A stretch of 64,000 nt of DNA, from NCBI GenBank assembly GCA_963693365.1, contig CAVNZM010000007.1, positions 8,122,001-8,186,000 on the forward strand. Reading direction: 5' to 3'. Below the pieces are notes generated by a model, which was given only the letters and a program-made list of their open reading frames with translations, was not told where the DNA came from and did no database searches. Shown here in pieces: positions 1 through 12,271 of the stretch (positions are counted from its first letter, which is position 1; the number at the start of each line of letters is the position of its first letter). The position numbers and the translations under genes were made by a program. This DNA comes from Amoebidium appalachense (lineage: Eukaryota; Ichthyosporea).

Positions 1-1808
1 GTGCGGTCACCGCGCGCAGCAGTCGTCGATGATCATGAAGCTGCTGATGAGTAGGTACCTTTATTGATGTTGCAACCAGCAATTACCCATGTGGGTCGGT
101 TGTTACCACCTTGACGTGCAACGGTACACACAGAAACTGCCTGATACTGAAGAAAGAAAAAGCGAAAAGAACACTGCCTACAGCGATATGCTAGCCAATC
201 AGTAAAGCTTCATGCAGGCCATATAAGGGAAAAAGCTTTCATGAGCCAACCGAAGTGACCGTTTGGTAAGCATGGGTGCCAACAGCGCGGATCCAACCAA
301 TCACGTAGCGCATTGATCTTGAACAACACTTTCCCGCCATCGATTTGCGGGCGTGCGAATTCCGGCGGGACGCCCGCCGGCAAGGCCTATACCTGATATC
401 TAACCAATGTAACGGTTAGTGTGTAACTGTACTATGTAGGAGATAGCCGGTAGCTCACGATAGCAGATCATAACAGCATGTTATACCTTAAAAAAACCAT
501 CGGTAAAACATTTATGAACAAATTTGTACGATGAATTAGGCTCTTTTGTTTGAGAGCTCACCTTACACCGCGGGTCACGCGAGACCCCCGTTTCGCCCAC
601 GGCAACCAGTGCCTGAACATCTCAATAATTTTATTGGTTACATGTCATGGAAGCCGCTCTGCTGTCGGCGAAAGCGTTTGTTAGGGGGACAAGCCGGCCG
701 GGCAAGAGCCACAACGGTCAGCTAAAGAATTTGCCTTTTTGGTCATCGCGTCGTTGGAAAGTAAGCACCACCAACATGCATTGAATACTGTAGCACAAGG
801 TGATAATAGAGTTTCCGAGCTTGCTTGACATTTTTATAGATAACTGCTCGTTAACTATAATAAATAATTTAGGTCTAATTGAAGCATCAAGATCCATAAC
901 ATACCACGAACATGTTGTGCAGTTTACCTCTTTCTTTGCACCGCCCACGTAAGCCAATCATTTGCAATCGGTTACCGGCAAAAGGCCTAAACCGCGCCCT
1001 TTTGGTGATAGCACCAAAGTTTTCGATTGCGACAACAGTCACGTTTCTTTGCCCAACAAACAAGAACTGAAGCAAGAAGACGTTTGCATGTTTTGACACT
1101 TGAAATCACTTTAGTTCTTTTTTCTGGTTTAGGTTGGTGTACTTGGTGTGGTGTGTGTCTGCGTTTGAAGGTGCAGCAAGCACAATTCACAAAGCAACGG
1201 GACGCTGCCACCGGCTTCATGCATAGCACAGGCAGCTCAGACACGTACAAGCGCGGACGATTCAGAATAAGACAGCAAGGCACCCCCTTTGTCTGAGCGC
1301 TTTACGGTGTGTGAGCCCCTCTTCCCCTTTTTGCTTTCTTCTCCTCCTTTAATTTCTAGGTTTGTGTTTCCTCAGTGATGTTAAAACTCAAAAGAAGTAC
1401 TCTGCCGGGTTGCAGGACTGCTCCACTTGTCTGCGCTTTCCGAAGTTGCAGCAACCGGATCCTGTCTCGCGACAGGTTGAAAGGCCTCTCGTTAAAGTGG
1501 AGATCATGTTAAAAAATAAAATAAAAGAATAATAAACTTGCGTTTGCCCCTCTAGCCTAGTCTATTTCGTTTTCTTTTTATTTTTCCCATTTGTAGTTGG
1601 CTCCTGCTGCCTGGTTTATTATGCTGCCTGAATACCTCCTTACATCATCCTATTCGTGGCAGTGACACATCCTTTTTTACCCACAGGTAGATAAAACTTG
1701 GTTCGACGCGCGTCTTCTTGTCTTTGCTTTGTTTGTGTGGTTTTTTTTTTTTCAGAGAAAGCTTCCAAATCTACACTGTCGGTCTTGCAGAATAACCCTG
1801 AAGCAACC
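1..1808. other. 5' intergenic region upstream of MAF1
   Basis: No convincing coding exon is visible on either strand; open frames are short, overlap one another and resemble no family I recognise. It is ordinary mixed-composition DNA, unlike the repeat-laden spacers further right. A T-run followed by CAG at about 1741-1755 could be the acceptor of a 5'UTR intron of MAF1, but this cannot be confirmed from sequence alone. Confidence 0.5.
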
Positions 1809-2387
1809 ATGAAGTTCCTTGATGTTCCCGAGCTGATGACCCTTGCGTCTCGCCTCAACACAGTCGTTGGCGATCGTCAACTTTCATGTTGGTTGGAAGC
1901 ATATTCGATGAAACACGCGGGCACAGACAAGAAGCAATACAAGCAGTATTCCACACAGAACGGTGGCACACTACAAGGGCTCGAACTCCTATCACCTCCC
2001 CAGACCTTCTCCGCCACACCACCCAACAACAGCCTCATCACTGCGTCAAAAAAGACGCTCTATTATCTCATGGCAACGCTCAATAGCGTCTTTACCGACT
2101 ACGATTTTAGTGGCACGGGATCACAGCAATTTTCACGGGAGCCAAATGTCGAGCTTGTGGCGCACGCGATAAATACGACGTTGCTGGAAGGGGCAAGAGA
2201 TGCTTTTCTGCCGATCCGAAACAGCCTGTGGCAATGCCTCAACGACCAGATAGACCTGGCAAGCTGCGAGATATACTCGTATATCCCGGTCATGGACGAC
2301 CCCTTTGCTGAGGATGGAACTATGTGAGTGATTATTTGTTTGAGTGGCTCTTGTTTCTCTTTCTTCTTGCAATCCTTTTTCTTTCTT

Positions 2388-2432
<45 letters not shown>

Positions 2433-2846
2433 TTTTTTTTTTTTCCCCCATACAGTTTTGACAGGTCCATTTTTTGTTCTGTTTGTTTTTTTCTTCTTAA
2501 CCGTTTGACATGTGCATAAATAAAAAATAAAATAAAAATAAAAAAAATAAAAATAAAAAAAAAAACTTAGAATAATGAAAGACGGAGAGAGAGAGAGAAA
2601 AACAAGGAAAGAGACGGAAAAGGAAAAAACCCGCTTTCTTTGGCTTTGTCGAGTGCCCTTTTATGACTTTGCTGTTCCCCCTGTCCCACACAAGTGTCAT
2701 TTTCCTCACTAACTTTAACCCTTTGACAGCTGGTCGTTCAACTACTTCTTTGTCAACCCAAAGCTCAAACGGGTGCTGTTCTTCTCTTGCAGAGCCATAA
2801 GGTGAGACGGCCGGTCTTGGTCTCATGTCAGTGGAAGGCTTCGTTT

Positions 2847-2895
<49 letters not shown>

Positions 2896-3617
2896 GTGGT
2901 TGGCGTCTGGGCCACGGTGGGTGCTGCGTGTGTGTTGCTATTCTACTTCTGGCCTTGCCTTGGTTGTGGATTTTTTTAGTTGTTGGCGTGTTTTTTCCAT
3001 TGACGGGCACAGTGGATGCTCGAGTAATGGCCTGTGAGCCTTCGACGTGCACATGCATGCAGAATGTTATGTTGGTATACGTGTCACGGTATTTAATGGT
3101 GCGTGTTTTCAGTTGCTGCATGAGGCAGGGGTAGAAAAAACATTCTATGAAGAGGGGGGGGGAGAGGGGGGTGCTCTGTGTGCCATATGTTCCGGTCCAA
3201 AATCATCTGACTAAGGCTTTATGTGCAGCATGTCTGCCGTGTGCAGCTATGACCCCATGTTCGACACAGCTGCAAACGATGCCGAAGAAGAGAGGTGGGT
3301 CTGCTGTGTGTGTTACCGTGCGTCCGTGCGTGTGTGTGTGTATGTGCACATTACGGCATATTTTTTAATGTCCGTAAATCAGTGTGTGGGGTGTCCCGAC
3401 ATTGGGTGTTTGTGCCGTGATTTTTGTTGCGTGTGTGTGGGCGCTTGCATGGGTGTACGTGTGTGTGCACTCGTCTACGGTCAAATAAATGACGCACGTG
3501 CGTGAATTCCTTTACCGTTTTTTAATCCAGTTTTCTGACTTTTTTTTTTCCTGCAGCATTTTTGGCCTGGAGATGGACATGGACCGGACAAGGCCGGCTG
3601 CATTTGCCGTCTACTGA
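1809..3617 (+). CDS. MAF1: MAF1, repressor of RNA polymerase III transcription
   Basis: Four exons, 1809-2323, 2730-2801, 3229-3294 and 3557-3617, join in phase to a 237-aa protein, close to the human length. Maf1 is the nutrient- and stress-responsive repressor that binds RNA polymerase III and the TFIIIB subunit Brf1. The three conserved Maf1 blocks are visible: box A SYSMKHAGTDKKQYK near residue 30, box B KKTLYYLMATLN followed by TDYDFS and FSREP near residues 80-110, and box C WSFNYFFVNPKLKRVLFFSC after the first intron. The acidic DPFAEDG loop precedes box C as in animals. All introns are GT-AG. The ATG at 1809 matches the family start; an upstream ATG in the same frame at 1698 lies before a T-run/CAG and would add an unrelated leader. 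Family assignment is very secure; exon ends are inferred. Confidence 0.94.
2389..2442 (+). repeat. C44/T-run homopolymer in MAF1 intron 1
   Basis: An uninterrupted run of about 44 C is followed directly by a T-run, then AT- and GA-rich sequence, all inside the first MAF1 intron (2324-2729). It serves as part of a long pyrimidine stretch on the sense strand. This is the one long junction in the window where C is followed by T. Confidence 0.9.
2844..2894 (+). repeat. T-run plus (GT)n just after the MAF1 exon 2 donor
   Basis: About 24 T followed by about 13 GT units begins roughly 40 bases after the donor at 2802. It is an example of a donor-proximal (TG)n tract on the sense strand. Confidence 0.85.
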
Positions 3618-4658
3618 ACACACTTCTCTACCAGACACACATGCCTTCTTTCTTGGGGTTTTCCAGACTATTTATTATATATGATGACATGAGGACATAT
3701 GCTCATGCAATGGCTTTGTTTTCTAGAATTTAGATTTATGCGGTGATTGCAGGTATACATGGCATGGCTGTGGCAATCTCGCAAATTTTGTGTTTTTTTT
3801 TTGTTTTTTTTTTGTTTTTTTTCCTCGTTCCCCCTTCCTCGTGGCCTTTGTACCCGTTGAGTGGTTCCTGTAACGCGAAGATTTTACAAGGTGACGTTAT
3901 AGCTGGATTTTTGACAGCGTGATAGATAGACAATGTTGACGACACATAGCATTATATTTATATGGCGGCACATTTGTGTGCGCCCTGCCACCCTTAGCGC
4001 TAATGTTATTTTATAGTATACTGTATCGACATCGGACATACAGCTATACATAGTGCAGCGGCTATACATTAACCGAGAGAATACATATGCGGCGGTTTAA
4101 TGAGTGCAAGGGCTATGAACTGGGAATGTGTTCTAGCGAGCGGGGTTCGGGATTTCCCCCCCTTTTTTTTATATATCAACGCATGCAGGACTCTAAAACA
4201 CGGTAGGGTGCAGCATTCCCAGATGTACGACTTTCGCGTTTATTCAACGGCTTTTCAGCCGTGGTGTATTTACGACCATGTGCCACAACATTGGGCCAGG
4301 AGCTACGGCAAATATATTTACCTCCTGCTTTCTTACATCTGTGCGTCTGTACAACGTATACTGCGACAGTGTACATGTGACCCCCCCCCCCCCCCCCTTC
4401 CCCGGCTCTGGAGGGGTCTAATAAATCAAACTTTCATGTCCTTCGCATGAATTAAACTACATAGCGTCACCCATAAGTACAGTAGTTGCAAACACAGATC
4501 ATCTCTAAATTAACACGTTGAAGGTAATGCCATTCTTACTGTACATGTATCATCTCGGGACAACCCGCAATCTCGGGTATATATGCAACACAACCGCACA
4601 GCTAATATATAGAATCTTGCACATAACTCCAAACAAACCCCTACCTTCCCGCACACAA
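3618..4658. other. Convergent spacer between MAF1 and GST 3' ends
   Basis: Spacer between two convergent genes, so it should contain both 3'UTRs. It is AT-leaning with a (T)n(G) stretch at 3790-3825 and a C17 tract at 4381-4397. No exon with protein similarity was found. Confidence 0.6.
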
Positions 4659-4926
4659 TCACGCCTTGAATCGCTTGCTGCTAATTAGATATTCACGCAC
4701 CGAAGGAATAGCCTCCACATTCTCAATCAGCTTTTGCACCCCTTCCGTTTTCGGTGTTCTGATATAGGGGCCCGTGAAGAAGCCGACCAATAGGATGTCG
4801 GCCATGGTCAGGGTGCACCCCACCACATGCCACGTGCCACTTGCAGAAATCATCTTCTCGAAGATCACAAGCTGCGGAGGGGGTGGGTGGAGGTGTTGGT
4901 CGTGGTGCATGGGATCAATGAGGGGG

Positions 4927-4967
<41 letters not shown>

Positions 4968-5104
4968 GGGGGGGGAGAGGGGGAGGGGGGGGGGAGGGGG
5001 AGGGGGGGGGGGGGGGGGGAGGGGCTCTAGAAAAGTTGAGGGGGGGAAGAGGGTAAGAGGGTATGTGTGTGATATGTCGCATGTGTGTAATATGTCCTCC
5101 CCCT

Positions 5105-5151
<47 letters not shown>

Positions 5152-5348
5152 CAGTCCCCCAAACACACACACCAAAAGAAAAAAGAAAAAGAAATGCACA
5201 CACAAACGCACCACAATATCCATCGATCTGCCAAATTACTCCCGCATTCGTAACTCCTTCCAGTCACCTGTACACCCACACGCACACAAACACCCCCGTC
5301 CCACCCAACCCCATGATCCACTCTGCTTACTATACATAAATCTTCCCC

Positions 5349-5418
<70 letters not shown>

Positions 5419-5470
5419 AAAGAAAAAAAAACCCCCGAAGGAAAAACCGTTGCCATGTGTGCACGGGCGT

Positions 5471-5560
<90 letters not shown>

Positions 5561-6046
5561 ACACACAAACTACCACTACGGCCACCTTCGCACACACGTA
5601 CACCACACGCAGTCACCACATATCCTTCCATACAACCCACCCACCTGCTTAGGCAGATATTCGTCATTAAACATCCGCATCTTCTCCTTCTGCGCATCTG
5701 GTTCCAAATACCACGCGTCAATAAACCACTGAAACATATCTCTCACTGCCTCACCAACAACATCCACCATAGTTCTCTCCTCCTCATTCTCCCCATACAA
5801 CCCATATTTTCGGGCGATATGGTTCACGATCGCAGTGAACTGAGGTATGTGTTTCTTTTCAACGCCCTCGCTCGATTCCTTGATTTCAACCAAAACGGGT
5901 AGCTGGTTGAACGGTGGGTATTTCTCTTTGTCTGCGGGCCAATCAGGAACCACGTTTTCGAATTCTGCGCCAACTGCGGCAAGAGCCAATCGGATAGGCT
6001 CTACACGGCCCTGGGCGGCGTAATAGTGGAGCTCGTACTTTACCAT
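4659..6046 (-). CDS. Glutathione S-transferase (sigma/alpha-like cytosolic class)
   Basis: Two exons, 6046-5645 and 4871-4659, join in phase 0 to a 204-aa protein, the normal size for a soluble GST. It conjugates glutathione to electrophiles in the cytosol. The N-terminal thioredoxin-fold domain starts MVKYELHYYAAQGRVEPIRL; the Tyr at position 8 or 9 is the expected catalytic residue and GRVEPIRL is the usual helix 1. NQLPVLVE supplies the cis-Pro of the glutathione site. The C-terminal helical domain includes LTMADILLVGFF, the N-capping (S/T)xxD motif of helix 6. The expected ES motif after the cis-Pro is not clear, as the next residues are KESSEG. The intron of about 770 bp is almost entirely simple repeat. 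CACACAG...CTCTAG just upstream of the ATG suggests a 5'UTR intron acceptor. Subclass is tentative. Confidence 0.92.
4922..5571. repeat. Compound repeat filling the GST intron
   Basis: On the plus strand, in order: G-rich tract 4922-5020, C-run 5109-5148, (CT)n 5349-5385, C-run 5386-5416 and (CA)n 5472-5555. Read along the GST sense strand, this is (TG)n, G, (GA)n, G, then C before the acceptor, so the donor half and acceptor half are complementary in composition. Confidence 0.9.
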
Positions 6047-6061
6047 CTTCCACTAGAGGTA

Positions 6062-6146
<85 letters not shown>

Positions 6147-6690
6147 GTGTGTGTGTTAGGGTTTTCTGTTTTAACTTTTGGATGCTGAAGCATGTATGTA
6201 TGCAAAAAAAAAACCTTCAGACACACCAGCATAGTGCCTGATTCCTCTTTCAGCCCCTCACTCGATATATATATATCCCTCTCTGCCCTCCCCCCCCCCA
6301 AACCATCTGTTCCTCCCTCTCGCTCCCTCCATCTTTCTTATTCTCTCTCTTGATCTCCCTCTCTCCCTCTCTCACTCTCTAACCCCCTCGACCCGCCTCT
6401 TTTCCTCCCATGAAACCCCTACCCGCTCCCCCTGCCCGGCTTTTCCCCTCCCCTCCCCCCTTCCCCCAGCCCCACGAAAAAAAAAACCAGTCACCTCTCA
6501 GCCCCCCCCCCTCCCTCCCCCCCCCCCCCCCCCCCCCCCCCTCCCCCTCTCCAAAAAAAAAAAAAAGAAAAGAAAAGAAAAAGAAAAAGAAAAAAAGAAA
6601 AGAAAGAAAGAAAGAAAAAGGAAAGAACGAAAAGAACAGACAAAAGACTGAGACAAAGAAAAAGAGAAAAGAGAAAGACAGGCAGAGAAA

Positions 6691-6733
<43 letters not shown>

Positions 6734-8034
6734 GACACAGACCGCGGAACCCTCATGGTTACCCAACCAACGGGTTTAGTAACCGAAAGCCAATACAAAG
6801 GAATATCACTTCGCTCCATTTTGTTTTTACGGAATGTTGACCCCGCCTTCGTCCCCTCCCCACCTCCCCCTCCCCCTCCCCCTTACAGACACACGCACAC
6901 CTACACAGACACAGACACACACCACTACGACCACCACACCGCACACACATGTGTGCGCGCACACGCACACACAGACACAAGCACTACAAGAAAGAAGGGA
7001 AGAGAAAAAAGAAAAAGAGAGAGAGACAAAGGAAAAAGAAAACAACTACCGACCCATACCTATTGATCTCGGAATCAGAGGGGCTTTTGCATAACAAGGT
7101 AAGGACGGACGGAGGGAGAGGGAGAGGGGGGAACGGAGGGAGGGAAGCAAGGAGAGAGGGAGAGGGAGAAAGGGTCGAGGCGAGGGAAAGGGGAGGAGAA
7201 AGATGGAAAGACAATAAGAGAAGGCGAGAGGGAGGGGGGGGGGTAAGAGGGGGTGAAAGGGAGAATGTGTGTGTGCACGCGCGCGCGTGTGTGTGTATCT
7301 GTATGTGCGTGTGTGGGTGTCTGTGTAAGTTGACGTGTGTGTGTGGGCGGGTGGGTGGGTCCCTATCATAGTGAGGGTTGCCTTCCAACAGGATGTCAAG
7401 GCCTCTAGAAAAAACGCGCTCGACTAAAAAAGTTAGAAACGCAAAACACCTTAAGCCTTACCTTGCATTAACTGTAGAACTGAGTGAAAAATGAAGACGA
7501 AAACATGAAGCACCTGACCCACAACGCTTGTGCGTAAACGTTTTGTAGTCGCCGCGACGCCGTGTCTCAACCTGTTGCCAACTTGCCGACATGCATATGT
7601 CTGGCCGCGGCGAAGGCGGTGTTGCGTAATCATTGTGATAGTCTAACGCTATGACGTCACCTTTTTCTTTCTTTTGCATGCGAATGGTATTAAACTACAG
7701 TTGTTTTCGTCTACGCGCTAGAGACTACTGCTGCTTTCCCGTTCCCGCCAACTGGAAAACGGCCCTGTGTGTGTGCTTGTGATGGAGTTGAGGTTTTCGT
7801 AGGGGGAATTTTGAACGATTTGGGTTCTGTCCCATCGGTGCCTTAGTAGAGCTTGGCATATTGTTGCATGGTTTTTCTTTCTTTTTAATTCTCTTAAATA
7901 GCCTTTTCCGTTTTCTGACCATCGTCAACCACGCAACCACAATACACGTTACCTCTGTATAGCCGGTGCCCTGTTGTTTTTATATTCTACACTTTCCTAC
8001 AACTTCCCCCCGTTTTTTTTTTTTTCCAGCAAGC
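6047..8034. other. Divergent spacer between GST and PIG-F
   Basis: Head-to-head spacer that must contain both promoters. It holds (GT)n at 6063-6156, C-rich and A-rich tracts at 6490-6690, a run of about 41 G at 6692-6732, mixed CA/CT blocks to about 7000, and purine-rich sequence to 7270. The more complex part, 7390-8020, is the likelier regulatory DNA and contains a TGACGTCA-type CRE element near 7652. T13 plus CCAG at about 8018-8029 looks like a 5'UTR intron acceptor five bases before the PIG-F ATG. Confidence 0.6.
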
Positions 8035-8901
8035 ATGAAAGCAGACACTCCTTTTCTTCCAGCGCCTGTTGCCGGGCTAGCCCTTGTGGCAACCTGCTGC
8101 CTTTCTACCTTTTTCCTCCCACCACTCCTCCTGGGATCCGCAGCCAACTTGGTGACTGCTCCGGCACTGGTTTTGATGCTCCTGGCTATGGTCCGTTATC
8201 CCCCCCTCCCTCCCCCCCTTCCCCCTTACTTTACTTCAACCCTTCCCCTAAACCACCCACTTGCGCCCCCCCCCCCCCCCCTAACCCCCTCCCCCACCCA
8301 CCCAATAACCCTCCCCCCTTCCCCCCCCTCCCCTCCCTCCCCCCTCCCCCCCCCTCCCCCTCCCCCCTTCTTCTCCCCTCCCGTGCCTGCCCCCACATGC
8401 ATCATTGTCAGGTGTACCCACTTCAGGGTGTTTCTGATGAACGTCTTCATTTTTATTTCGTGCGTCAACACAAAACAGGAAAACGTAAGGACGAGTTCTG
8501 TACTGTAACACAGACACAGACGTGCCTTGCAAACACACACAGGCAGGAGGGTGTGTGTGTGTGTTGGGGGGGGGGGGGGGGGGAGGGGGGGGGGGGAGGG
8601 GGAGGGGGGGGGAGGGGGGGGGGGAGACTGACTTAATAGAGAGAGCCAGCGCACAGGGCACCACGTACACACTAAACCCCATGCTCGTAAGAGGCAGGTT
8701 TTGCACACAAAGAATAGGTCGTGGGGTTGGAAGAAGACATCTCAGGGGGTTGTGAGAAAGAAAGCAAGAGAAGAGATGGGTGGGGGGATGGAGGGGTAGA
8801 ATCTTTGAGAGTGAGATAAACTTGACATAGTTGGAAGAAGTGCACAAACGGAATCCGTAAAGGGGAAGGACCAGAGGCAGAGAAACAGGCTCGAGATACA
8901 G

Positions 8902-8943
<42 letters not shown>

Positions 8944-10055
8944 TGTGTGTGTGTGTGTGTGTGTGTGGGAGGGAGAGGGAGAGGGAGCGATAGAGGGATA
9001 GAGAGAGAGAGAGAGAGGGGGGGGGGGGGGGGGGGGGGAAGGGGGGGAGGGGGAGGGGGGAGGGGGAGGGGGGGAGAGATAGAGATATAGCGAGAGAGCA
9101 AATGGCACCGTCCTTCACGCGCACACAGGCTGCTTAAGTGCACATATCCAGTGACATTTATGATTGCAGGCATGCACAACAGGTACACCACCACCGAAGA
9201 CATTTAACCCCCAAAGATACATGCTTTTTGGCTACTGAACATAGCCTCCCACCTCCACACACCCCCCAACCTTCCCCCCCTCCCCCCTCCTCCCCCCTTG
9301 GGCCCGCTCTCCTTTTCTCCCCCCCCCCCCCCCTCCCTCCCTCCTCCCGCTCTCCCCCCTTTCCCAGTTTCCAGACACTATCCGTTGCAGCCAACCTGAC
9401 CCACCTCACCTTCCAAGCAACACTCCTTCCATTACCTCGCCTCTCTTGCGTTGTTGAAGTCATTCTTTGTAAATGGCCATACATCTACCAACCCTCACCC
9501 AAATTAACCCCCCTCTTCCGTCCCCGCCCCCACTCCCCTCCCCCTCTTCCTCTTTCCCTTCTCATCACCCTCCCCTCCCCCCCCTTCTCCCCCCTCCCCC
9601 CTCCTCCTCCTCCCCCCCCCCCCCCCCCTCCACCTGCTGCCTACTCCATTTCTCCCCGTCAGGTTCAACTTCCAGTGACCATTCTCTCATTCTCGCCGAT
9701 CTCCAAAATCACATCATCTCTGCTTTGGTCAGCGGTGGGCATCGCAGCCGGCACCCCCAGCCTATACAGTGCATACGTTCTGTTTGGTGCTCCGTTTCTC
9801 TCGCAGGCAGAGGACACCTTGTCTTTTTCGGTTGCAACATCGGTGATGGCAATTGTTCCGGGTGTCTGTTTGCTGAAGGGGGACGGTGCGGCCATCCACA
9901 GGCTCTATTTTAGGAGGAAACCCCAAACGTCCCACGTAAGTGTGGGTGGGTGGGTGGGTGGGTGGGTGGGTGGGTGGGTGGGTGGGTGGGTGGGTGGGTG
10001 GGTGGGTGGGTGGGTGGGTGGGTGAATGGATAGGTAGACGGGTGGGTGTGTGTGT

Positions 10056-10104
<49 letters not shown>

Positions 10105-10642
10105 GTGGTGGGTGGGTGGGTGGTTGTGGTGGGTGGGCGGGTGGGTGGGTGTGCGTGTCTGTGTGAGGGCGTGCAGGTGGTCGACTGCTCATGTGCATGT
10201 CCATGATGTCCTGAGAGTGAAAGTGCCGTGCCATTCCAAGGCTCATTAATCATTACTCCTCTTGCCCAAATCTATTTCTCTTTCTCCTTTCCCCCCCCCT
10301 CTCCCCCAATAAAAATCATTTCTCGACTATTGTGGCAGCTAACCTTCCTGTTTACATTTGTTTCTTTCAATATATACTCGTGTTCCAGCGCCTCCCCGGG
10401 GGGCCCAGGGGGGCCCGGGGGGGGGGGGGGGGGGGGGGGGGGATATAGCCAGAAAAGGCATCATAAACAGAGAAGGTGTTGGTTCTCGCAAGAGTAGATG
10501 CAGAAGAATTATTCTTGTATGTGCCAAAGACATCGAGGCGCAACGCGCAAACACTAGATGAAAGATTCTCGGTAGCCGTGGGTAAACTTATGTGGATATG
10601 TACTTATATATAAAAACCATCCCCGACCTTTTTTCTCCACCT

Positions 10643-10681
<39 letters not shown>

Positions 10682-10742
10682 TTCCCCCCCCCGTCTCCAA
10701 CCCTCCCCTTTTTCCCAGGCACACACAACACACACGCGCCCG

Positions 10743-10804
<62 letters not shown>

Positions 10805-11022
10805 AGCTCATGGCTCTTGCAGGCACATACGGGACCCTTTTTGGTGCCTGGTTGGGGGCCTTTGCCATCCCTCTGGACTGGGACCGTCCCTGGCAACCTT
10901 GGCCAATCAGCTCGGCCTATGGATCCATTGGGGCATTTTCATTGGCTACCTTAGGCGCAGTGGCGGTGATTTTGATTGGCGGAGAATCATGGGTGCTGGG
11001 CAAGAAGTCAAAAACGGGTTGA
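8035..11022 (+). CDS. PIGF: PIG-F, GPI-anchor ethanolamine-phosphate transferase subunit
   Basis: PIG-F is the multi-pass ER membrane partner that stabilises the PIG-O and PIG-G transferases which add ethanolamine phosphate to GPI precursors. Proposed exons are 8035-8190, 8412-8484, 9676-9935 and 10804-11022, in phase, giving 235 aa (human 219). The diagnostic C-terminal block GAWLGAFAIPLDWDRPWQPW followed by PISSAYGS is in exon 4, and FGAPFLS in exon 3 matches the family YGAP(L/F) segment. Several hydrophobic segments occur: residues about 12-30 and 35-52, three in exon 3, and a final one ending ATLGAVAVILIGG. Exon 4 is preceded directly by (CA)n ending CACACAG. Exon 2 is the least certain: it needs a weak GTCCGT donor at 8191, but its phases fit exons 1 and 3. 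An alternative joins exon 1 to an acceptor at 9662. Confidence 0.9.
8565..9075. repeat. G-rich, (GA)n and (GT)n compound repeat in PIG-F intron 2
   Basis: Contains G-rich tracts at 8570-8625, (GA)n at 8907-8941 running into (GT)n at 8941-8966, and another GA/G block at 8999-9075. It lies within the long PIG-F intron 8485-9675, whose acceptor side (9260-9640) is C-rich. Confidence 0.85.
9940..10103 (+). repeat. (GGGT)n tetranucleotide tract followed by a G-run in PIG-F intron 3
   Basis: About 20 tandem GGGT units (9943-10022) begin five bases after the GTAAGT donor of PIG-F exon 3, followed by a short diverged linker and a G-run of about 50 bases. Four or more G3 blocks spaced by single T are the classic composition for G-quadruplexes, here on the transcribed RNA strand. 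It is not the TTAGGG telomere repeat. Confidence 0.9.
10746..10802 (+). repeat. (CA)n ending at the PIG-F exon 4 acceptor
   Basis: About 28 CA units run straight into the AG of the exon 4 acceptor, so the microsatellite itself supplies the 3' splice-site context. Confidence 0.9.
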
Positions 11023-12239
11023 TGGGGTGGGTTTGTTAGGTGTTTGCGTATGTTGTGTGTAGTAGTTGATTATAAAACTCGGCTTGGTGATTCGGGGCTT
11101 TCTCAAGGTGCGAGGAAGTTCCAAAAAATGTCTTGTGCCCCCTCCCCCCCCCCCCCCCCCCCCCCCCGCCCCCCCCGGGGAGCTTCCTAGAAGCCCCGTC
11201 TCCTGAGTTCCTATCTATATTTTTCTTGCTTCTGCTTACTGCTGCAACTTTAACCCCTGGCCTTTCCCACTGCCCTTGCCTGCATAAGCAACCCTGCTAG
11301 TCTCTGATCAAGACGGGTGACCTACCCATCCATGTTCAAGTGAAACAGTATCTGAGTTGGGTTTCGTTAACGAGGCAGGTCGAAACTCGGGTACTGTGGA
11401 TGACGTGGGCCCTCCCTGAGGATGGGCTCTGCTTATTATGCATACTCTTTATGTATGGCTTGCATTCTGCATCGTGTTATCCGTTTGTTCTTGTGTACTT
11501 CGTACTTTTTGACGCATTCAACCAACCCCCCCCCCCCCCTCCCCCCCCCCCCCCCCCCCTTTCTCCCCCTTCCCCTCTCTCCCTCCCGTTCTCTCTCGCT
11601 CGCCCTCTGTCTCTCCCTGGCAGCCGCCTCTTTTTGGTTTTCTTTATGTCTAATGTTTCGCCCTCACCCCTCATGACGTTTATACCGGTTGTTTTCTTGG
11701 GCACGGGATGTTTTCGTAACGAAACTATGGCAACGTGGGATTATGAAAGGTTTTTCTCGGGGGCTATGATCATCTGTTGCTCTAAACAAGGTGTCCATTT
11801 ATACTGTTATCCATTCATACTGGTACTTCTCTAGATCGGAAGACTCTCCCTGAAGCTGCTTTAATATTTTTACCTCAAGTCTCACTTGTATGATTGACAT
11901 GTGTCCGCAGACGCAGGCCGTCTGGACTCTGTCTACTCCTGAATTAATTAATAATAGCACAGTTGTGTGCATGCAGAACTGCAGAACCAATAAAAATAGT
12001 GCAGTGGTGTGCATTAACAAAAATACTTATCAATACAGAGGTGTTGCATGCGCATGCAGGTACACACTGCAACTGGCTCGTGTTCAGAACAACCACATTA
12101 GCTACTATAACCGCTACAATATTGTTGGCTCAGGGTTTTATCCTACATTAACAGACTGAGTGTCTATCCCCTTTTTGGTGTTCATGAAACAAGGCTTAGC
12201 CATACTTACATAAGTGCGCACATGTGTGTGTTTGTGTCA

Positions 12240-12271
<32 letters not shown>

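Noticed and set aside
2099-2470. Minus-strand open frame opposite MAF1 exon 1
   Set aside because: Antisense shadow of a conserved exon, running into a poly-C tract.
9663-9675. Alternative acceptor for PIG-F exon 3 (GTCAG at 9662)
   Set aside because: It would join exon 1 directly in phase, but leaves the clean exon 8412-8484, whose phases fit, unused; kept as an alternative, not preferred.
9940-10022. (GGGT)n considered as a telomeric or interstitial telomere repeat
   Set aside because: The unit is GGGT, not TTAGGG or a known variant, and it lies in the PIG-F intron.
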